Assembly (NCBI RefSeq): GCF_003544835.1 | Contig: NZ_CP032099.1 | Span: forward strand, 806,001 to 870,000 | Length of the DNA: 64,000 nt | Direction of reading: 5' to 3' | Source: Aliarcobacter skirrowii CCUG 10374 | Lineage (GTDB): Bacteria; Campylobacterota; Campylobacteria; Campylobacterales; Arcobacteraceae | Part shown: positions 52,253-61,704 of the stretch, piece by piece | Numbering within the stretch: position 1 is the stretch's first letter | Layout of the letters: each line of letters opens with the position of its first letter | The notes under the pieces: generated by a model | Databases searched by the model: none | What the model was told of the DNA's origin: nothing | What the model saw: only the letters and a program-made list of their open reading frames with translations | Position numbers and translations under genes: made by a program

Positions 52253-53917
52253 TTAAAATCCTTTAATTTCTCTTAGTGTTATCACATAGACAATCTCTCT
52301 TCGTACATAAGATTTAGAATCTTTACCACCAACTGCAAATCCATCAATTGGAATAATTCCATCATACTCTTTTGCATCATCATGAACAATAATTGAACCA
52401 ACTATTGAAGTTTCACCTAGTTTTACCTCTCTTGATATATTGTACTCTTGATCATTGTATTTTGGAAGACTAACCATATTTCCGCCAGCTAGTGTTGTAT
52501 TATTCCAAGATATAAGTTTTTTAATACTTGGAGTTAGATTTAAAAATATTTTATCTCTTGATATTTTTGCAGATGCTGTTATGCTAGTACCTTCTTTTAA
52601 AGTATTAACTGTAACATCAGAGTCTATCTCATTTGTATCACTATTTCTTGTTGTCTCAATTTTTTCTATATAATCAGTGTTTTCTGTAATTGCTTGAACC
52701 GTTGGAATATTGTTTTTAAGAACTAACATATTTCTACTATAATTCAATATTCTTCCAATATTATTTTCAGATTGAGCCAAAAGTTTTAGGTTTCTAGATA
52801 CTGTATTTTGATCAAAAACAATTGAAGATGAAGATGCTGGTTCTATCTCTCCAATATTTAAGCTAGAACCACTACTATTTATAATATTAGCTCCTAAAAT
52901 ACCAAATGTTCTATCTTTATTTAAAATTAGCTCAACTCTTTCAAACTCAACTATTGCCTCTTTAGAAAAAGATGATTCATAAGCCTTTGCCAAAGTTCTT
53001 ACAGCATTTTCTATATTTTTTGTAGATTTTAAAAATATTAGACCACTAGCTTTATCTATGTGATAAGTTGATAATCTATCATTTGAAATTATACTTTTTA
53101 TCATTTTGTCTAACTCTTCATATAAAACTATAGAAGATTTATTTTCAATTTTACTTCCACTACTGCTCTCTTGATTTGATGTTTGAGATGATGAACTCAT
53201 ATCTAAAAGTGGTATATTTAGCTCAATTACAATATCTTTATATCTTGAAATATTAATGCTCTCTTTCTCATAATCAATATCTACATAAACATCTTTTGAA
53301 CTAGCTAAAGAGTTTAAAGCCTCTCCTAAAGTTTTTGAGTTTAAATTAATTATACTATTTTGGAAATCATTTCTATTTTCAATAGTATTAGCAAGGTTTA
53401 TATTATAACCACTCTCATTTGTAATAAGTTTTAAAAGCTCTTCAACACTTAATTGACCATTTAAAATAAATCTTTTACTATTTATTGATAGTTTTTTTCT
53501 CTCACTTGTGTTTAATAAAGTAACTAAATTCAAATTACCATTCTTTTCTACAACAATAGATTTATCAATAACAGCATTTAAATAGTTACTTAGCTCTTGA
53601 ACAGTATGAATTTTTATTCTACTTCTAGGAATTAAAATATCATTTGATTTTAGAAAATATATTTTATTTTCCATGTTTTCAAGTTCATTTAGTACTTCAC
53701 TTAAAGTTTTATCTTCTAAAATGGAGATATATTTTTGTTTTACCTCATTATTCTCAATCAAACTTTCAGAGTAAGAACTTCTTAAGTTATTTAAATCATC
53801 CTTATTTAGTGCCTCTTTTTGTTTTTCAAGCATTTCATTATGAAAACTTTTAGGAGTACACCCCACAGTAACAAGTAACAAAACTGATAAACCAGAAGAT
53901 AGTAATATTTTTTTCAT
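52253..53917 (-). CDS. Lipoprotein secretin (outer-membrane channel)
   Basis: A 554-residue lipoprotein: lipobox LLLVTVGC with lipidation at about Cys20, N0/N1-type domains (about 60-330, including SRIKIHTVQELSNYLNAVID and LSVEELLKLITNESGYNINL), and a C-terminal secretin barrel with VEFERVELILNKDRTFGILG, ITASAKISRDKIFLNLTPSI and VKLGETSIVGSIIVHDDA. A lipidated secretin without a separate pilotin recalls type IVb pilus PilN/BfpB secretins. It lies between the large RCC1-like gene and the GspF-like gene. Confidence 0.8.
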   Translation of the reverse strand: MKKILLSSGLSVLLLVTVGCTPKSFHNEMLEKQKEALNKDDLNNLRSSYSESLIENNEVKQKYISILEDKTLSEVLNELENMENKIYFLKSNDILIPRSRIKIHTVQELSNYLNAVIDKSIVVEKNGNLNLVTLLNTSERKKLSINSKRFILNGQLSVEELLKLITNESGYNINLANTIENRNDFQNSIINLNSKTLGEALNSLASSKDVYVDIDYEKESINISRYKDIVIELNIPLLDMSSSSQTSNQESSSGSKIENKSSIVLYEELDKMIKSIISNDRLSTYHIDKASGLIFLKSTKNIENAVRTLAKAYESSFSKEAIVEFERVELILNKDRTFGILGANIINSSGSSLNIGEIEPASSSSIVFDQNTVSRNLKLLAQSENNIGRILNYSRNMLVLKNNIPTVQAITENTDYIEKIETTRNSDTNEIDSDVTVNTLKEGTSITASAKISRDKIFLNLTPSIKKLISWNNTTLAGGNMVSLPKYNDQEYNISREVKLGETSIVGSIIVHDDAKEYDGIIPIDGFAVGGKDSKSYVRREIVYVITLREIKGF

Positions 53918-53925
53918 CTCTTTCC

Positions 53926-56763
53926 TTATTTAAATTTAAATGAATAGTCAAAACTATTTATATATGTTGGGTATTTCAAAAATAAATTCCCAGAGTTATC
54001 AAATTTCTCAAAGGACATTTGATCATATAAGTTTTCTCTAGGATTTATAAAGAGTTTATTAACACTTGGAATTTTATCTATATCAAAAGCTCCTGTGTTA
54101 ATAATAGGTAAAGATCTTGCAACATCTCCCCAACAATACATTTGATCTAATCCTCTAGCACCTGTAATTGTACATATAAATGGATTTGATGGCTCTTTAT
54201 CATATATAATTTGAATATCAGCAATTCCAAATCCTTCGTTATCCCAATTTTCATCTACAATAGCACCAAATCCTATTTTAATTCTTCCATTTGAATCTGT
54301 TTTTGAATTTATTTTAAAAACATGCTCTTTTAATCTCATTTTTATATCATTATTAACATTGCTTTTTTCTTCAACAGTAATAAATTTACCACTATTTGAA
54401 TGGTTATTAAAAGTCGCTTCTTGGGCAATATTATTATTTATAAATATTCTAAATTTTTCATTATCCCAAGAACCAAGTTCATATATTTTTATTAAAATTG
54501 TAATCTCTTTATCTTTTGCATCATTTATTAAGTACTCTTTTGATATCGCTTGTGAACCATTTGTATTTATTCTTAAATTATTAGTAGAGTGATTCTTTCC
54601 AAAAACTCCAAGAAATGGTTCAACAACATAATCTTTTCTTGTATTCCACCAAAAGAGACCATCTTGGACTCTTATTTTTCCATCATGAAAAGCGCCACTC
54701 CATCCATTTAAAACACTATTTTGAAAATTCTCTTTTTGACTTGAAAAAATATTTGGTTTAAAATAACTTATATTTTTAAACCAAGCATATTTTTTACTTC
54801 CAACATCAATAGATGGTTTGTTTAAAGTATCTAAGGCATCATCAAAAATAGTTTTATCATCACCTGTACAAGATGTTCCATCTGTATTTTTACAATTTGT
54901 TGCAAATGAGTTTGCATCTTTAGTTTTTAATTCACCATTTTGATTGATATAAGCAATTTGCCAAGAGCCATTTTTATTTAAATATGCTGTTGCAGATGTC
55001 ATTCTCTCATCACCTGAATTTAGAGATATTTCATTTATGTTGTTATTTTCATTTAAATAATAAAATCTTCCTCTATTATCTCTTAGTACAAAAGTATCTG
55101 CTTGTGGTAGGATATAATCTTCAGAAAATCTTATAGAGCTTGAAACTAAAGTTGGCTTTTTTAAAATCTCTTTTAGAGTCTCTCCCCAAATATATAAGTT
55201 GTCATTATCATCTAAAGCAGTGAAAACTCTTCTATCTCTAGTCGCAGATATACTTACAAAAAATTTATCAGGCATAATTTGAGATTTGTTTGAATAGAGA
55301 TTAAAATCATCACTTGCAACACCTAAAATACCATTTGTATTTTTTCCAATAGTATATAATTTTCCATCATCACTTAAAACTAAAATAGCATCTTCAACCA
55401 TAGCAATATCTTTTAAAAATATTGCATTATTATTTTGTGAATTATCATTTTTATATTTTGCAAACTCAATATTTTGTCTAAGAATTGATTTTGCACCATT
55501 TTCGCTAGTAATTTTATATTCACCAATTGGTAAATCTCCATTGCAATATAAATTTCCAGCATGATTTAAAATAATTTTATCATCACTATTTTGATTTGAA
55601 CTATTTTGAATATTTTCACAACTATCTTCTTCCAAGCTGCCATCATCTTTTTGTGTTGCTTTTGATTCAAAAATAGGAGATATTCCACAAACCATTTTAC
55701 TATTCATTGCCATTTTTTCAAATTTTACTCTAAATGGTGAATTAAACCATCTTTTACTAACAATATCTAAATTGGCTTCATTTTCTAAGTCTGATTTTAG
55801 CATCACAGGAGTATTTATAAAATCAGCTGATATATTTTTATCAAGTTGTCCATAGTTTTCAATTCCTGCTTTCTTAAAGCTATTGTCTCCCCAACAAAAT
55901 ATATCTCCATTTGCAAGCATACATCCACCATTTGATCTAATAACTAAATCTTTTGCTTGTGGAATATAGTTTAAAATTCTCTCTTCTAAGCACAAATCAC
56001 TATTTTTTCTATCATTTCTTCTATTTACAATACTCCAACCATCTCCATCTATACCAAATAAAAACTCTCCCATATAATTATCTTTAGTATAAATTTTATC
56101 TCCAATTTCACCTTTTATAAAATCTCTTTGCTTATTATCTTCAATATATTTTGGATAGCTAGAGTAAACATTAATTGTATTTTGATTTGAATCACAATAT
56201 TTGTAGACTAAATCATTTTTTTCTATTTGCCAAAAGTTTCCAGTTGAACCACATTTTGAAGATACTTTTTGAACTCTCTCACCTTTTGCTATTTTTTCTA
56301 ATATCTTTTTTTGTAAAGAGTGATATTTTATAAAAGTACCCTTTTGTAAATCCTCTTTTTTATTGCTAATTGGGGCTTGAGTATTTATTCTGAAATTTTG
56401 ATCAATATAAAAGTTGTATACAAAATTTTCACTTTGTTTATATGGAACATCATCTAGAACCATAGATTTTACAACAACTCTTTGATTTGGTAAAATCTCA
56501 ATTTGAAGATTTCTATCATTAAATGGATTTTTGAAATCTTTAAATTTATCTCCAAGTAGATATATAAGTTTCTCATCTTCAATATCAAATTCACCATCTT
56601 TTACTGGAAGTTTTAACTCTTCAAGAATATATCTATTTATTGCAAGAGCCAAATACTCCTCTTTTGCAATTAATATCTTTACATTATTTATTTTAGATTC
56701 ACTTGTAGTAGAGGCTAGTAAATTACTTAAAAGTAAAGATATTATTACAAAATATTTAAACAT
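53926..56763 (-). CDS. Large exported RCC1-like protein
   Basis: A 945-residue secreted protein: signal peptide (1-17), the shared N-terminal module (LIAKEEYLALAINRYILEE near 30-48), and scattered RCC1-like blades: NGDIFCWGDNSFKKAGI, HAGNLYCNGD, DGKLYTIGKNTNGILGVA, DDNLYIWGE and DQMYCWGDVARS. A middle region (about 690-860) inserts a beta-rich domain with no RCC1 pattern. The C-terminus YPTYINSFDYSFKFK matches the 773-residue paralogue. It lies directly upstream of the secretin gene. Cell-surface or tip location is inferred. Confidence 0.7.
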   Translation of the reverse strand: MFKYFVIISLLLSNLLASTTSESKINNVKILIAKEEYLALAINRYILEELKLPVKDGEFDIEDEKLIYLLGDKFKDFKNPFNDRNLQIEILPNQRVVVKSMVLDDVPYKQSENFVYNFYIDQNFRINTQAPISNKKEDLQKGTFIKYHSLQKKILEKIAKGERVQKVSSKCGSTGNFWQIEKNDLVYKYCDSNQNTINVYSSYPKYIEDNKQRDFIKGEIGDKIYTKDNYMGEFLFGIDGDGWSIVNRRNDRKNSDLCLEERILNYIPQAKDLVIRSNGGCMLANGDIFCWGDNSFKKAGIENYGQLDKNISADFINTPVMLKSDLENEANLDIVSKRWFNSPFRVKFEKMAMNSKMVCGISPIFESKATQKDDGSLEEDSCENIQNSSNQNSDDKIILNHAGNLYCNGDLPIGEYKITSENGAKSILRQNIEFAKYKNDNSQNNNAIFLKDIAMVEDAILVLSDDGKLYTIGKNTNGILGVASDDFNLYSNKSQIMPDKFFVSISATRDRRVFTALDDNDNLYIWGETLKEILKKPTLVSSSIRFSEDYILPQADTFVLRDNRGRFYYLNENNNINEISLNSGDERMTSATAYLNKNGSWQIAYINQNGELKTKDANSFATNCKNTDGTSCTGDDKTIFDDALDTLNKPSIDVGSKKYAWFKNISYFKPNIFSSQKENFQNSVLNGWSGAFHDGKIRVQDGLFWWNTRKDYVVEPFLGVFGKNHSTNNLRINTNGSQAISKEYLINDAKDKEITILIKIYELGSWDNEKFRIFINNNIAQEATFNNHSNSGKFITVEEKSNVNNDIKMRLKEHVFKINSKTDSNGRIKIGFGAIVDENWDNEGFGIADIQIIYDKEPSNPFICTITGARGLDQMYCWGDVARSLPIINTGAFDIDKIPSVNKLFINPRENLYDQMSFEKFDNSGNLFLKYPTYINSFDYSFKFK

Positions 56764-57536
56764 TACTCAACTCCATAAATTCTAGGTTTTCCATCTTCAC
56801 TAGCAATGATTTTTATATATTTTTTACCATCTGAGTAGATAATAGTTCCTATATTTAAATCTTCAAACCCCATCTCTATGTAAATTGGGTCGTCTTCTTT
56901 TAGTGGTGGATTATTTATTCTTTTACTTATAAAAATAGCGCCTTTTTCCATATCTTTTATATTGTATATAATATGTGAATCATTTAGTGTATATTTTCTA
57001 ATTGTTTTTTGATTATCTTTTGGATTTATGCAATATTTATTTGCCTCACATTTACTATAGTCATCTACTTTTAAAATAGTATCTCCATTATTTAAAATTT
57101 TAAATAGATTTTGTGCCTCTTTTGATTTTAAAACTATTTTTACATATTGAAGTTTTTCATCTTTTTCATAAACAGATGTTCTATCTCTATACAGATCTCT
57201 TTTGTAATATAGCTTTATAAACTCATCAGAGTATTTTTTGCTATCAATAGCTATTGCTAATTTATCATTTGAACCACTAAAAAATGCCAAATCTTTACCA
57301 AACATATTTTTTAAAGAGAAATTTGAGCCCAAATAGTAGCTATCTTCTGGATTTTGATTATCTTTTAGTAAATCGTTCATTGTGGGAATTTTAAACTCAT
57401 TTAAAATATATTTCTCAAAATTATATGCTATTTGCTCTTCTCTTTCAATAACATTTGAAAGAGCTAAAACAGTTCTATTATCAAGTGCAAAAAGGTTTAA
57501 ACACAATAAAAATATTGTAAAAATATATTTTTTCAA
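56763..57536 (-). CDS. Exported protein with the shared N-terminal module, short form
   Basis: A 257-residue exported protein: signal peptide 1-17 (LNLFALD), then VIEREEQIAYNFEKYIL, the module also seen in the 247-, 773- and 945-residue neighbours, and YKRDLYRDRTSVYE at about 110. It ends at a domain with GFEDLNIGTIIYSDGKKYIK that is repeated in the 247-residue neighbour (IFSNGTIFYDRDGIKYLK). Two cysteines are close together (SKCEANKYC). No RCC1 repeats. Its stop overlaps the start of the 945-residue gene. Confidence 0.6.
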   Translation of the reverse strand: MKKYIFTIFLLCLNLFALDNRTVLALSNVIEREEQIAYNFEKYILNEFKIPTMNDLLKDNQNPEDSYYLGSNFSLKNMFGKDLAFFSGSNDKLAIAIDSKKYSDEFIKLYYKRDLYRDRTSVYEKDEKLQYVKIVLKSKEAQNLFKILNNGDTILKVDDYSKCEANKYCINPKDNQKTIRKYTLNDSHIIYNIKDMEKGAIFISKRINNPPLKEDDPIYIEMGFEDLNIGTIIYSDGKKYIKIIASEDGKPRIYGVE

Positions 57537-57540
57537 TCTA

Positions 57541-58284
57541 CTACTCCTCTACACTTAAATTTGCAAATTTTTTATCTTTTGCATTCTCATCACCAATTTT
57601 TAAATATTTTATTCCATCTCTATCATAAAATATAGTTCCATTTGAAAAAATATTAAATATTGGTTCATCTTCGTCAATTTTTTCAATGATTATAGGACCA
57701 TTTTTAAATGAGTTTAAAGAAAAAGCTAATAAAAATTTGCTAGGTTTTTCTTTGTATGATGAATCTTCAAAAACATAATCATACTTTTCTACATCTACAT
57801 AAATACTATCTTCAAGATGACAAAGTTCTATCTTGCTTGTATATTTTTCTGGACATAAATCAATGCTATTTATATTTTTATACAACATAATAGTAGCAAG
57901 AAGTTTAGCCAAAGGATTTTGTAGATTAAAATATATTTTATTCTCTATAAAATAACTTCTATCTCTATATGTAGAACTCTCATATAAATTTTTTGCAAAA
58001 CTATCATTTTGTAGCTCTTCAGGTAAATTTGAACTAAAACTTAATATATTTTGATTTTTATCAAAATTTTTTATACTATTATTAATTATTAGCTCATTAT
58101 CTGCTATATAAGAAGGTGTTACAAATCTGAAATCTTGAATTATATGGTTCTCAAAAGAGTTTATAAATCTCTCTTCCATCTCTATAATCTCTTTTACTTT
58201 TTTTGCTATATTTTGAGTATTATCAAAATTAGAGTTTGCATTTATAGATAAAAATAGAACAAGTAATAAAATAAGTTTTTTCAT
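57541..58284 (-). CDS. Exported protein with the shared N-terminal module, short form
   Basis: A 247-residue exported protein, paralogue of the 257-residue gene four bases downstream. Signal peptide 1-17, then IIEMEERFINSFENHII and YESSTYRDRSYF, and the C-terminal GTIFYDRDGIKYLKIGDE. Two cysteines (LCPEK and LCHLE) may pair. It begins inside the end of the 240-residue gene (four-base overlap). Probably a structural or minor subunit; no biochemical function can be read. Confidence 0.58.
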   Translation of the reverse strand: MKKLILLLVLFLSINANSNFDNTQNIAKKVKEIIEMEERFINSFENHIIQDFRFVTPSYIADNELIINNSIKNFDKNQNILSFSSNLPEELQNDSFAKNLYESSTYRDRSYFIENKIYFNLQNPLAKLLATIMLYKNINSIDLCPEKYTSKIELCHLEDSIYVDVEKYDYVFEDSSYKEKPSKFLLAFSLNSFKNGPIIIEKIDEDEPIFNIFSNGTIFYDRDGIKYLKIGDENAKDKKFANLSVEE

Positions 58285-59003
58285 AAGTTATCCTTTAAAA
58301 CTTGATGAACTCTTGCTTCATATCCAATTGTAGAGCTATTTAAACTCTCTTTTATAGAGTAGAGAAATCTATCTTTCAAATCTTTTTTCTCATCTTCGAT
58401 TACATTGTTATAATCTGGAATAAAACTTTCAACTTTTGATTCTTTAAAATCTTTAATTATATTAATATTTGAAACGTCATCAATTTTTTTGTTAGTATCT
58501 AAAATATTTGGTAGTAAAATTGCAAAAAGATAGTTTGTAGCACTATTTACACTATCTTTCCACTCTTTTTGTTCATTATAGAAATTTTTTGAGTGAGGAG
58601 CTATTTGTATCTTATATTCTCCATTTTCTAAAATAAACTGCTCTTTACTTATTTTTGCTCTTAAAGCCATTATTTTTAATCTTTCACTTTGATCTATCTT
58701 TATATTTGCATTCTCATCTATAAAGTTTTTATTTGAAAGATTACTTGAATTATCTCTATCTAATAAAAATGCCTTTTCCCAACTTCCATTTGGTAAAGAT
58801 GCAATTAAATCATCTCTTGTGATTGTGCTTGTATCTTTAATATTATACTTTTTTGCATAATCCTCTTTAAGTTTACTAATGATTTCATAGTTTTCTTGAA
58901 TATGTCTAATCTCTCTTTTGGTATTTAGTGAGTGAATAGCTCCTGCAATAACAAAAATAGATACAACTACAAAGGCAGATTTTATGAAGATATTTGATAC
59001 CAA
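58281..59003 (-). CDS. Pilin-like single-pass protein
   Basis: A 240-residue protein whose first 25 residues are a hydrophobic helix (IKSAFVVVSIFVIAGAIHSL) without a classical prepilin leader, followed by a long amphipathic helix (REIRHIQENYEIISKLKEDY) and a variable globular part. This alpha-helical spine plus head resembles a pseudopilin. The start is TTG, with an excellent AGGGGGAG five bases upstream. Downstream of the abundant-pilin gene and its attenuator-like hairpin. Confidence 0.55.
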   Translation of the reverse strand: MVSNIFIKSAFVVVSIFVIAGAIHSLNTKREIRHIQENYEIISKLKEDYAKKYNIKDTSTITRDDLIASLPNGSWEKAFLLDRDNSSNLSNKNFIDENANIKIDQSERLKIMALRAKISKEQFILENGEYKIQIAPHSKNFYNEQKEWKDSVNSATNYLFAILLPNILDTNKKIDDVSNINIIKDFKESKVESFIPDYNNVIEDEKKDLKDRFLYSIKESLNSSTIGYEARVHQVLKDNL

Positions 59004-59069
59004 AACTCCCCCTAAATTTTTGTTAAAACAAACTAGAATTTTAAACTTAAAACTCTAATTTATCTTATA

Positions 59070-59092
59070 TTTAAAGGGAAAACCCCTTTAAA
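59070..59092 (-). terminator. Hairpin after the main pilin-like gene
   Basis: 9-bp stem TTTAAAGGG / CCCTTTAAA with a five-base loop, just after the stop of the 231-residue gene on the minus strand. The tail is AT-rich but not a clean U-run, so partial termination is likely. This would make the pilin-like mRNA more abundant than the machinery mRNA. Confidence 0.65.
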
Positions 59093-59095
59093 TAT

Positions 59096-59791
59096 TTATT
59101 TAGATAGAACTAATTCGCTTGGACCAAAGTCATAAAAGTAGATTGCAAACATACCATCATCATTTGTTCCTGTTGTCGCTTCTATTGGTAATCTTTGTTC
59201 TGCAGCAGTACCCGTTGTTCTTTTTGCTCCAGCTTCAAATGTAGCACCAGCTGTAGCAACACTAGCTTTTCTATCTACATATGCGATACCTTTTAAATCT
59301 GTTTCTATTTGAGATTCTAGGAAACCTGCATTATCTTCTAAAGTACCTCTACTTAAGTCAACAAAAATTCCAGGTATTGTACCAGGAGTATTTGCTATCA
59401 AAGATATTAACATAGAACCTGAACCATCTGTATTGTTAGTAGCATTTCCACCAAAAGATATAGCTGAGTATTGATTAAACGTATTACCAGTTCTTGCATT
59501 TCCATCTTTATCTCGTGCAATTTGTTCATTTATTTGCTCTGCAAAATAACCATCTCTTGCTAGACCAACTAAAGTGTTATAATATTCAACTGGATTTGCT
59601 GTACTGTAATCATTTGCAATCTTTCCATCTCTAGCAGCAAATTTTAGACCACTTTTAATATTATTAATCTCTGTAATAACACTTGTTTTTTGTGCTACAC
59701 CAGTTATTTTATCACCAGTTCCCCCAAAAGTTTGGAACATATAAATCATAGCCCCAACTACAATGATAATCATCGCTATCAACTGTGGCAT
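59096..59791 (-). CDS. Leaderless pilin-like protein, probable major subunit
   Basis: A 231-residue protein starting directly with a hydrophobic helix (MPQLIAMIIIVVGAMIYMFQ), then TEINNIKSGLKFAAR, and a Gly/Thr/Asn-rich beta-domain ending near NDDGMFAIYFYDFG. It has AAGGGG before the ATG, the strongest ribosome site of the operon, and a terminator-like hairpin behind it, consistent with high expression. No G-F-x-x-x-E cleavage motif exists, so if it is a filament subunit it is not processed by an ordinary prepilin peptidase. Related to the 222-residue gene upstream. Confidence 0.55.
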   Translation of the reverse strand: MPQLIAMIIIVVGAMIYMFQTFGGTGDKITGVAQKTSVITEINNIKSGLKFAARDGKIANDYSTANPVEYYNTLVGLARDGYFAEQINEQIARDKDGNARTGNTFNQYSAISFGGNATNNTDGSGSMLISLIANTPGTIPGIFVDLSRGTLEDNAGFLESQIETDLKGIAYVDRKASVATAGATFEAGAKRTTGTAAEQRLPIEATTGTNDDGMFAIYFYDFGPSELVLSK

Positions 59792-59880
59792 TTGTACCCC
59801 TTAAATTTAAATTTTATAGTTAAAAAACTATTAGGAAAAAATTTTAGCTTAACTATTATTAAATAAGTATTAAAAAAATA

Positions 59881-60549
59881 TTATTTAAAAATTATACAAG
59901 CAAATTTTCCATCATTTTTATCTCCGCTTGTAGTTAAGTTTAAATTTTCATTAATATTGTTAGCTTTTGTAAAGAATATTCCAAATAACTCTTTTTGACA
60001 TAAATCTTTGTATCTATTCTCTGTAAATGCAGGTTTGTTTATTAAAGCTGTTTCATTACTAAAATCAACAAATAGCTTATAACCATTTCCAGCATCTTTG
60101 CTTAAATCTATTGTACTTCCACTATCTTGTGTTGGATTATCGCTTGTAACTATTGGAACTAAAATATACTCAATCTTGCTATTTGGAAATATTAGTTTTG
60201 TTGTTGAATACTTTTTAATATCAGCCTCTACTTCATTTTCAAAAGCAAGATTTATCTCATTTTTTATTGTATTTTCAACACTTCCCAAAGAGCTATTATC
60301 TTTATATTTTAAATTTTCTCCACTAACAGCACTAATATAAGATGGAAATATATCGCTTGAATAGATTTTCGCAAAATTAATTGTGCTTAAGTCACTATAT
60401 AAATTTATATAGTTCTCATTTAAAACCAAAAAACTCTTCTCAGCACTATTTAAAGAGCTTAAAAAAGAGCTATCATCTGCCTCATATCTAGAAAAAAATA
60501 TGATGATTGCAACACTAACTGCAACAATAGTACCTAGAAAATATCCCAT
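59881..60549 (-). CDS. Leaderless pilin-like protein
   Basis: A 222-residue protein with an N-terminal hydrophobic helix (FLGTIVAVSVAIIIFFSRY) and a globular domain whose end, LFVDFSNETALINKP...GKFACIIFK, aligns with GIFVDLSRGTLED...GMFAIYFYDF of the 231-residue protein. Two cysteines near the C-terminus (LCQKE, ACIIF) could form the disulfide seen in many pilins. First gene of the operon, 20 bases after lptB, with AAAGGAG before the ATG, so it may be co-transcribed with lptB. Confidence 0.55.
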   Translation of the reverse strand: MGYFLGTIVAVSVAIIIFFSRYEADDSSFLSSLNSAEKSFLVLNENYINLYSDLSTINFAKIYSSDIFPSYISAVSGENLKYKDNSSLGSVENTIKNEINLAFENEVEADIKKYSTTKLIFPNSKIEYILVPIVTSDNPTQDSGSTIDLSKDAGNGYKLFVDFSNETALINKPAFTENRYKDLCQKELFGIFFTKANNINENLNLTTSGDKNDGKFACIIFK

Positions 60550-60569
60550 AAAAACTCCTTTGTGTAAGT

Positions 60570-61295
60570 TTAACTAAATTTAAAATCCTCACCTAAATAG
60601 TGCTCTTTTACTCTTTGGTCATTTTTTATCTCATTTGCAGTTCCACTTGCTAATAGTGCTCCAGCTTTCATAACATAAGCTCTATCACAAATTTCCAAAG
60701 TCTCTCTTACATTATGGTCTGTTATTAAAACACCAATATTTAACTTTGTTAAATCTTTAACTAAATTTTGAATATCCTTAACAGCAATTGGATCAACTCC
60801 TGCAAAAGGTTCATCAAGAAGTAAGAATTTTGGATTTGAAACAAGTGCTCTTGCAATCTCTGTTCTTCTTCTCTCTCCTCCTGATAAAGATACACCTTTT
60901 CTTTGTCTTATTGGTTCAATATTTAAAAGTTGCAAAAGCTCTTCAACTCTTTGTTGTTGAATCTCTTTATCTTTAAATGCAATTTCAGCTGCTAAAAGTA
61001 GATTGTCTTCAACACTTAAATCTTTAAAAATAGATGACTCTTGAGGCAAATATCCAATTCCTCTTAATGCGCGTTTGTGAAGAGGAAGAGCTGTAATATC
61101 TTCAGCGTCAAAATATACACTCCCGCTACTTGGTTTTACAAGTCCACAAACTGTATAAAATGTTGTAGTTTTTCCAGCACCATTTGGTCCTAAAAGTCCT
61201 ACAATTTCGCCTGTATTAACTTCAAGGCTAATACCATGCAATATTTGTGTTTTTTTAATATTTTTTTTGATATCAACTATTTTTAACTTACTCAT
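60570..61295 (-). CDS. lptB: LPS export ABC transporter ATPase
   Basis: A 241-residue ATPase of the LptBFG transporter that lifts lipopolysaccharide from the inner membrane. Walker A GPNGAGKT at 36-43, signature LSGGERRR at 137-144, Walker B LLLDEP at 158-163 and switch His in ITDHNVRET. The ERRR signature and 241-residue length are typical of LptB. It overlaps the tsaE gene by eight bases. Confidence 0.92.
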   Translation of the reverse strand: MSKLKIVDIKKNIKKTQILHGISLEVNTGEIVGLLGPNGAGKTTTFYTVCGLVKPSSGSVYFDAEDITALPLHKRALRGIGYLPQESSIFKDLSVEDNLLLAAEIAFKDKEIQQQRVEELLQLLNIEPIRQRKGVSLSGGERRRTEIARALVSNPKFLLLDEPFAGVDPIAVKDIQNLVKDLTKLNIGVLITDHNVRETLEICDRAYVMKAGALLASGTANEIKNDQRVKEHYLGEDFKFS

Positions 61296-61704
61296 TTATA
61301 ATGTACAACCTTTTATCATCTTTTTTATCTATATTTATTATTAAAAAATCAAACCCATAATCGCTTAGAATATTTTCTAAAGCACTATTTCCCCACTCAA
61401 CAAAATGTATTCCACTCTTTTCAAACTCTTCAAGCATACCTAAAGCTATAAAATCCTCTAAACTCTTATTATATAAATCATAGTGAAAAATATTTTCACC
61501 ATATTGAACTTGAATTGAAAATGTAGGAGAGTTTACAAGATCTTTTAATCCAATAGATTTTACATACTCTTGCACTAAAGTAGTTTTTCCACTTGCTAAA
61601 TCACCTTTTAATAAAACAATACAATCTCTATTTTGAACTCTTTTTTTAAGCTCATTAACAACTAATGATATATTCTCTAAAGATGTTAAAAACTCTTTTT
61701 TCAT
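61288..61704 (-). CDS. tsaE: tRNA threonylcarbamoyladenosine biosynthesis ATPase TsaE
   Basis: A 138-residue P-loop ATPase needed for t6A37 formation on ANN-decoding tRNAs. Walker A GDLASGKT at 34-41, then NSPTFSIQVQY and the HYDLYN motif near 75, and a C-terminal HFVEWG. It is full length and overlaps both neighbours by a few bases (trpD upstream, lptB downstream), so it belongs to the same transcript. Confidence 0.92.
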   Translation of the reverse strand: MKKEFLTSLENISLVVNELKKRVQNRDCIVLLKGDLASGKTTLVQEYVKSIGLKDLVNSPTFSIQVQYGENIFHYDLYNKSLEDFIALGMLEEFEKSGIHFVEWGNSALENILSDYGFDFLIINIDKKDDKRLYIINE

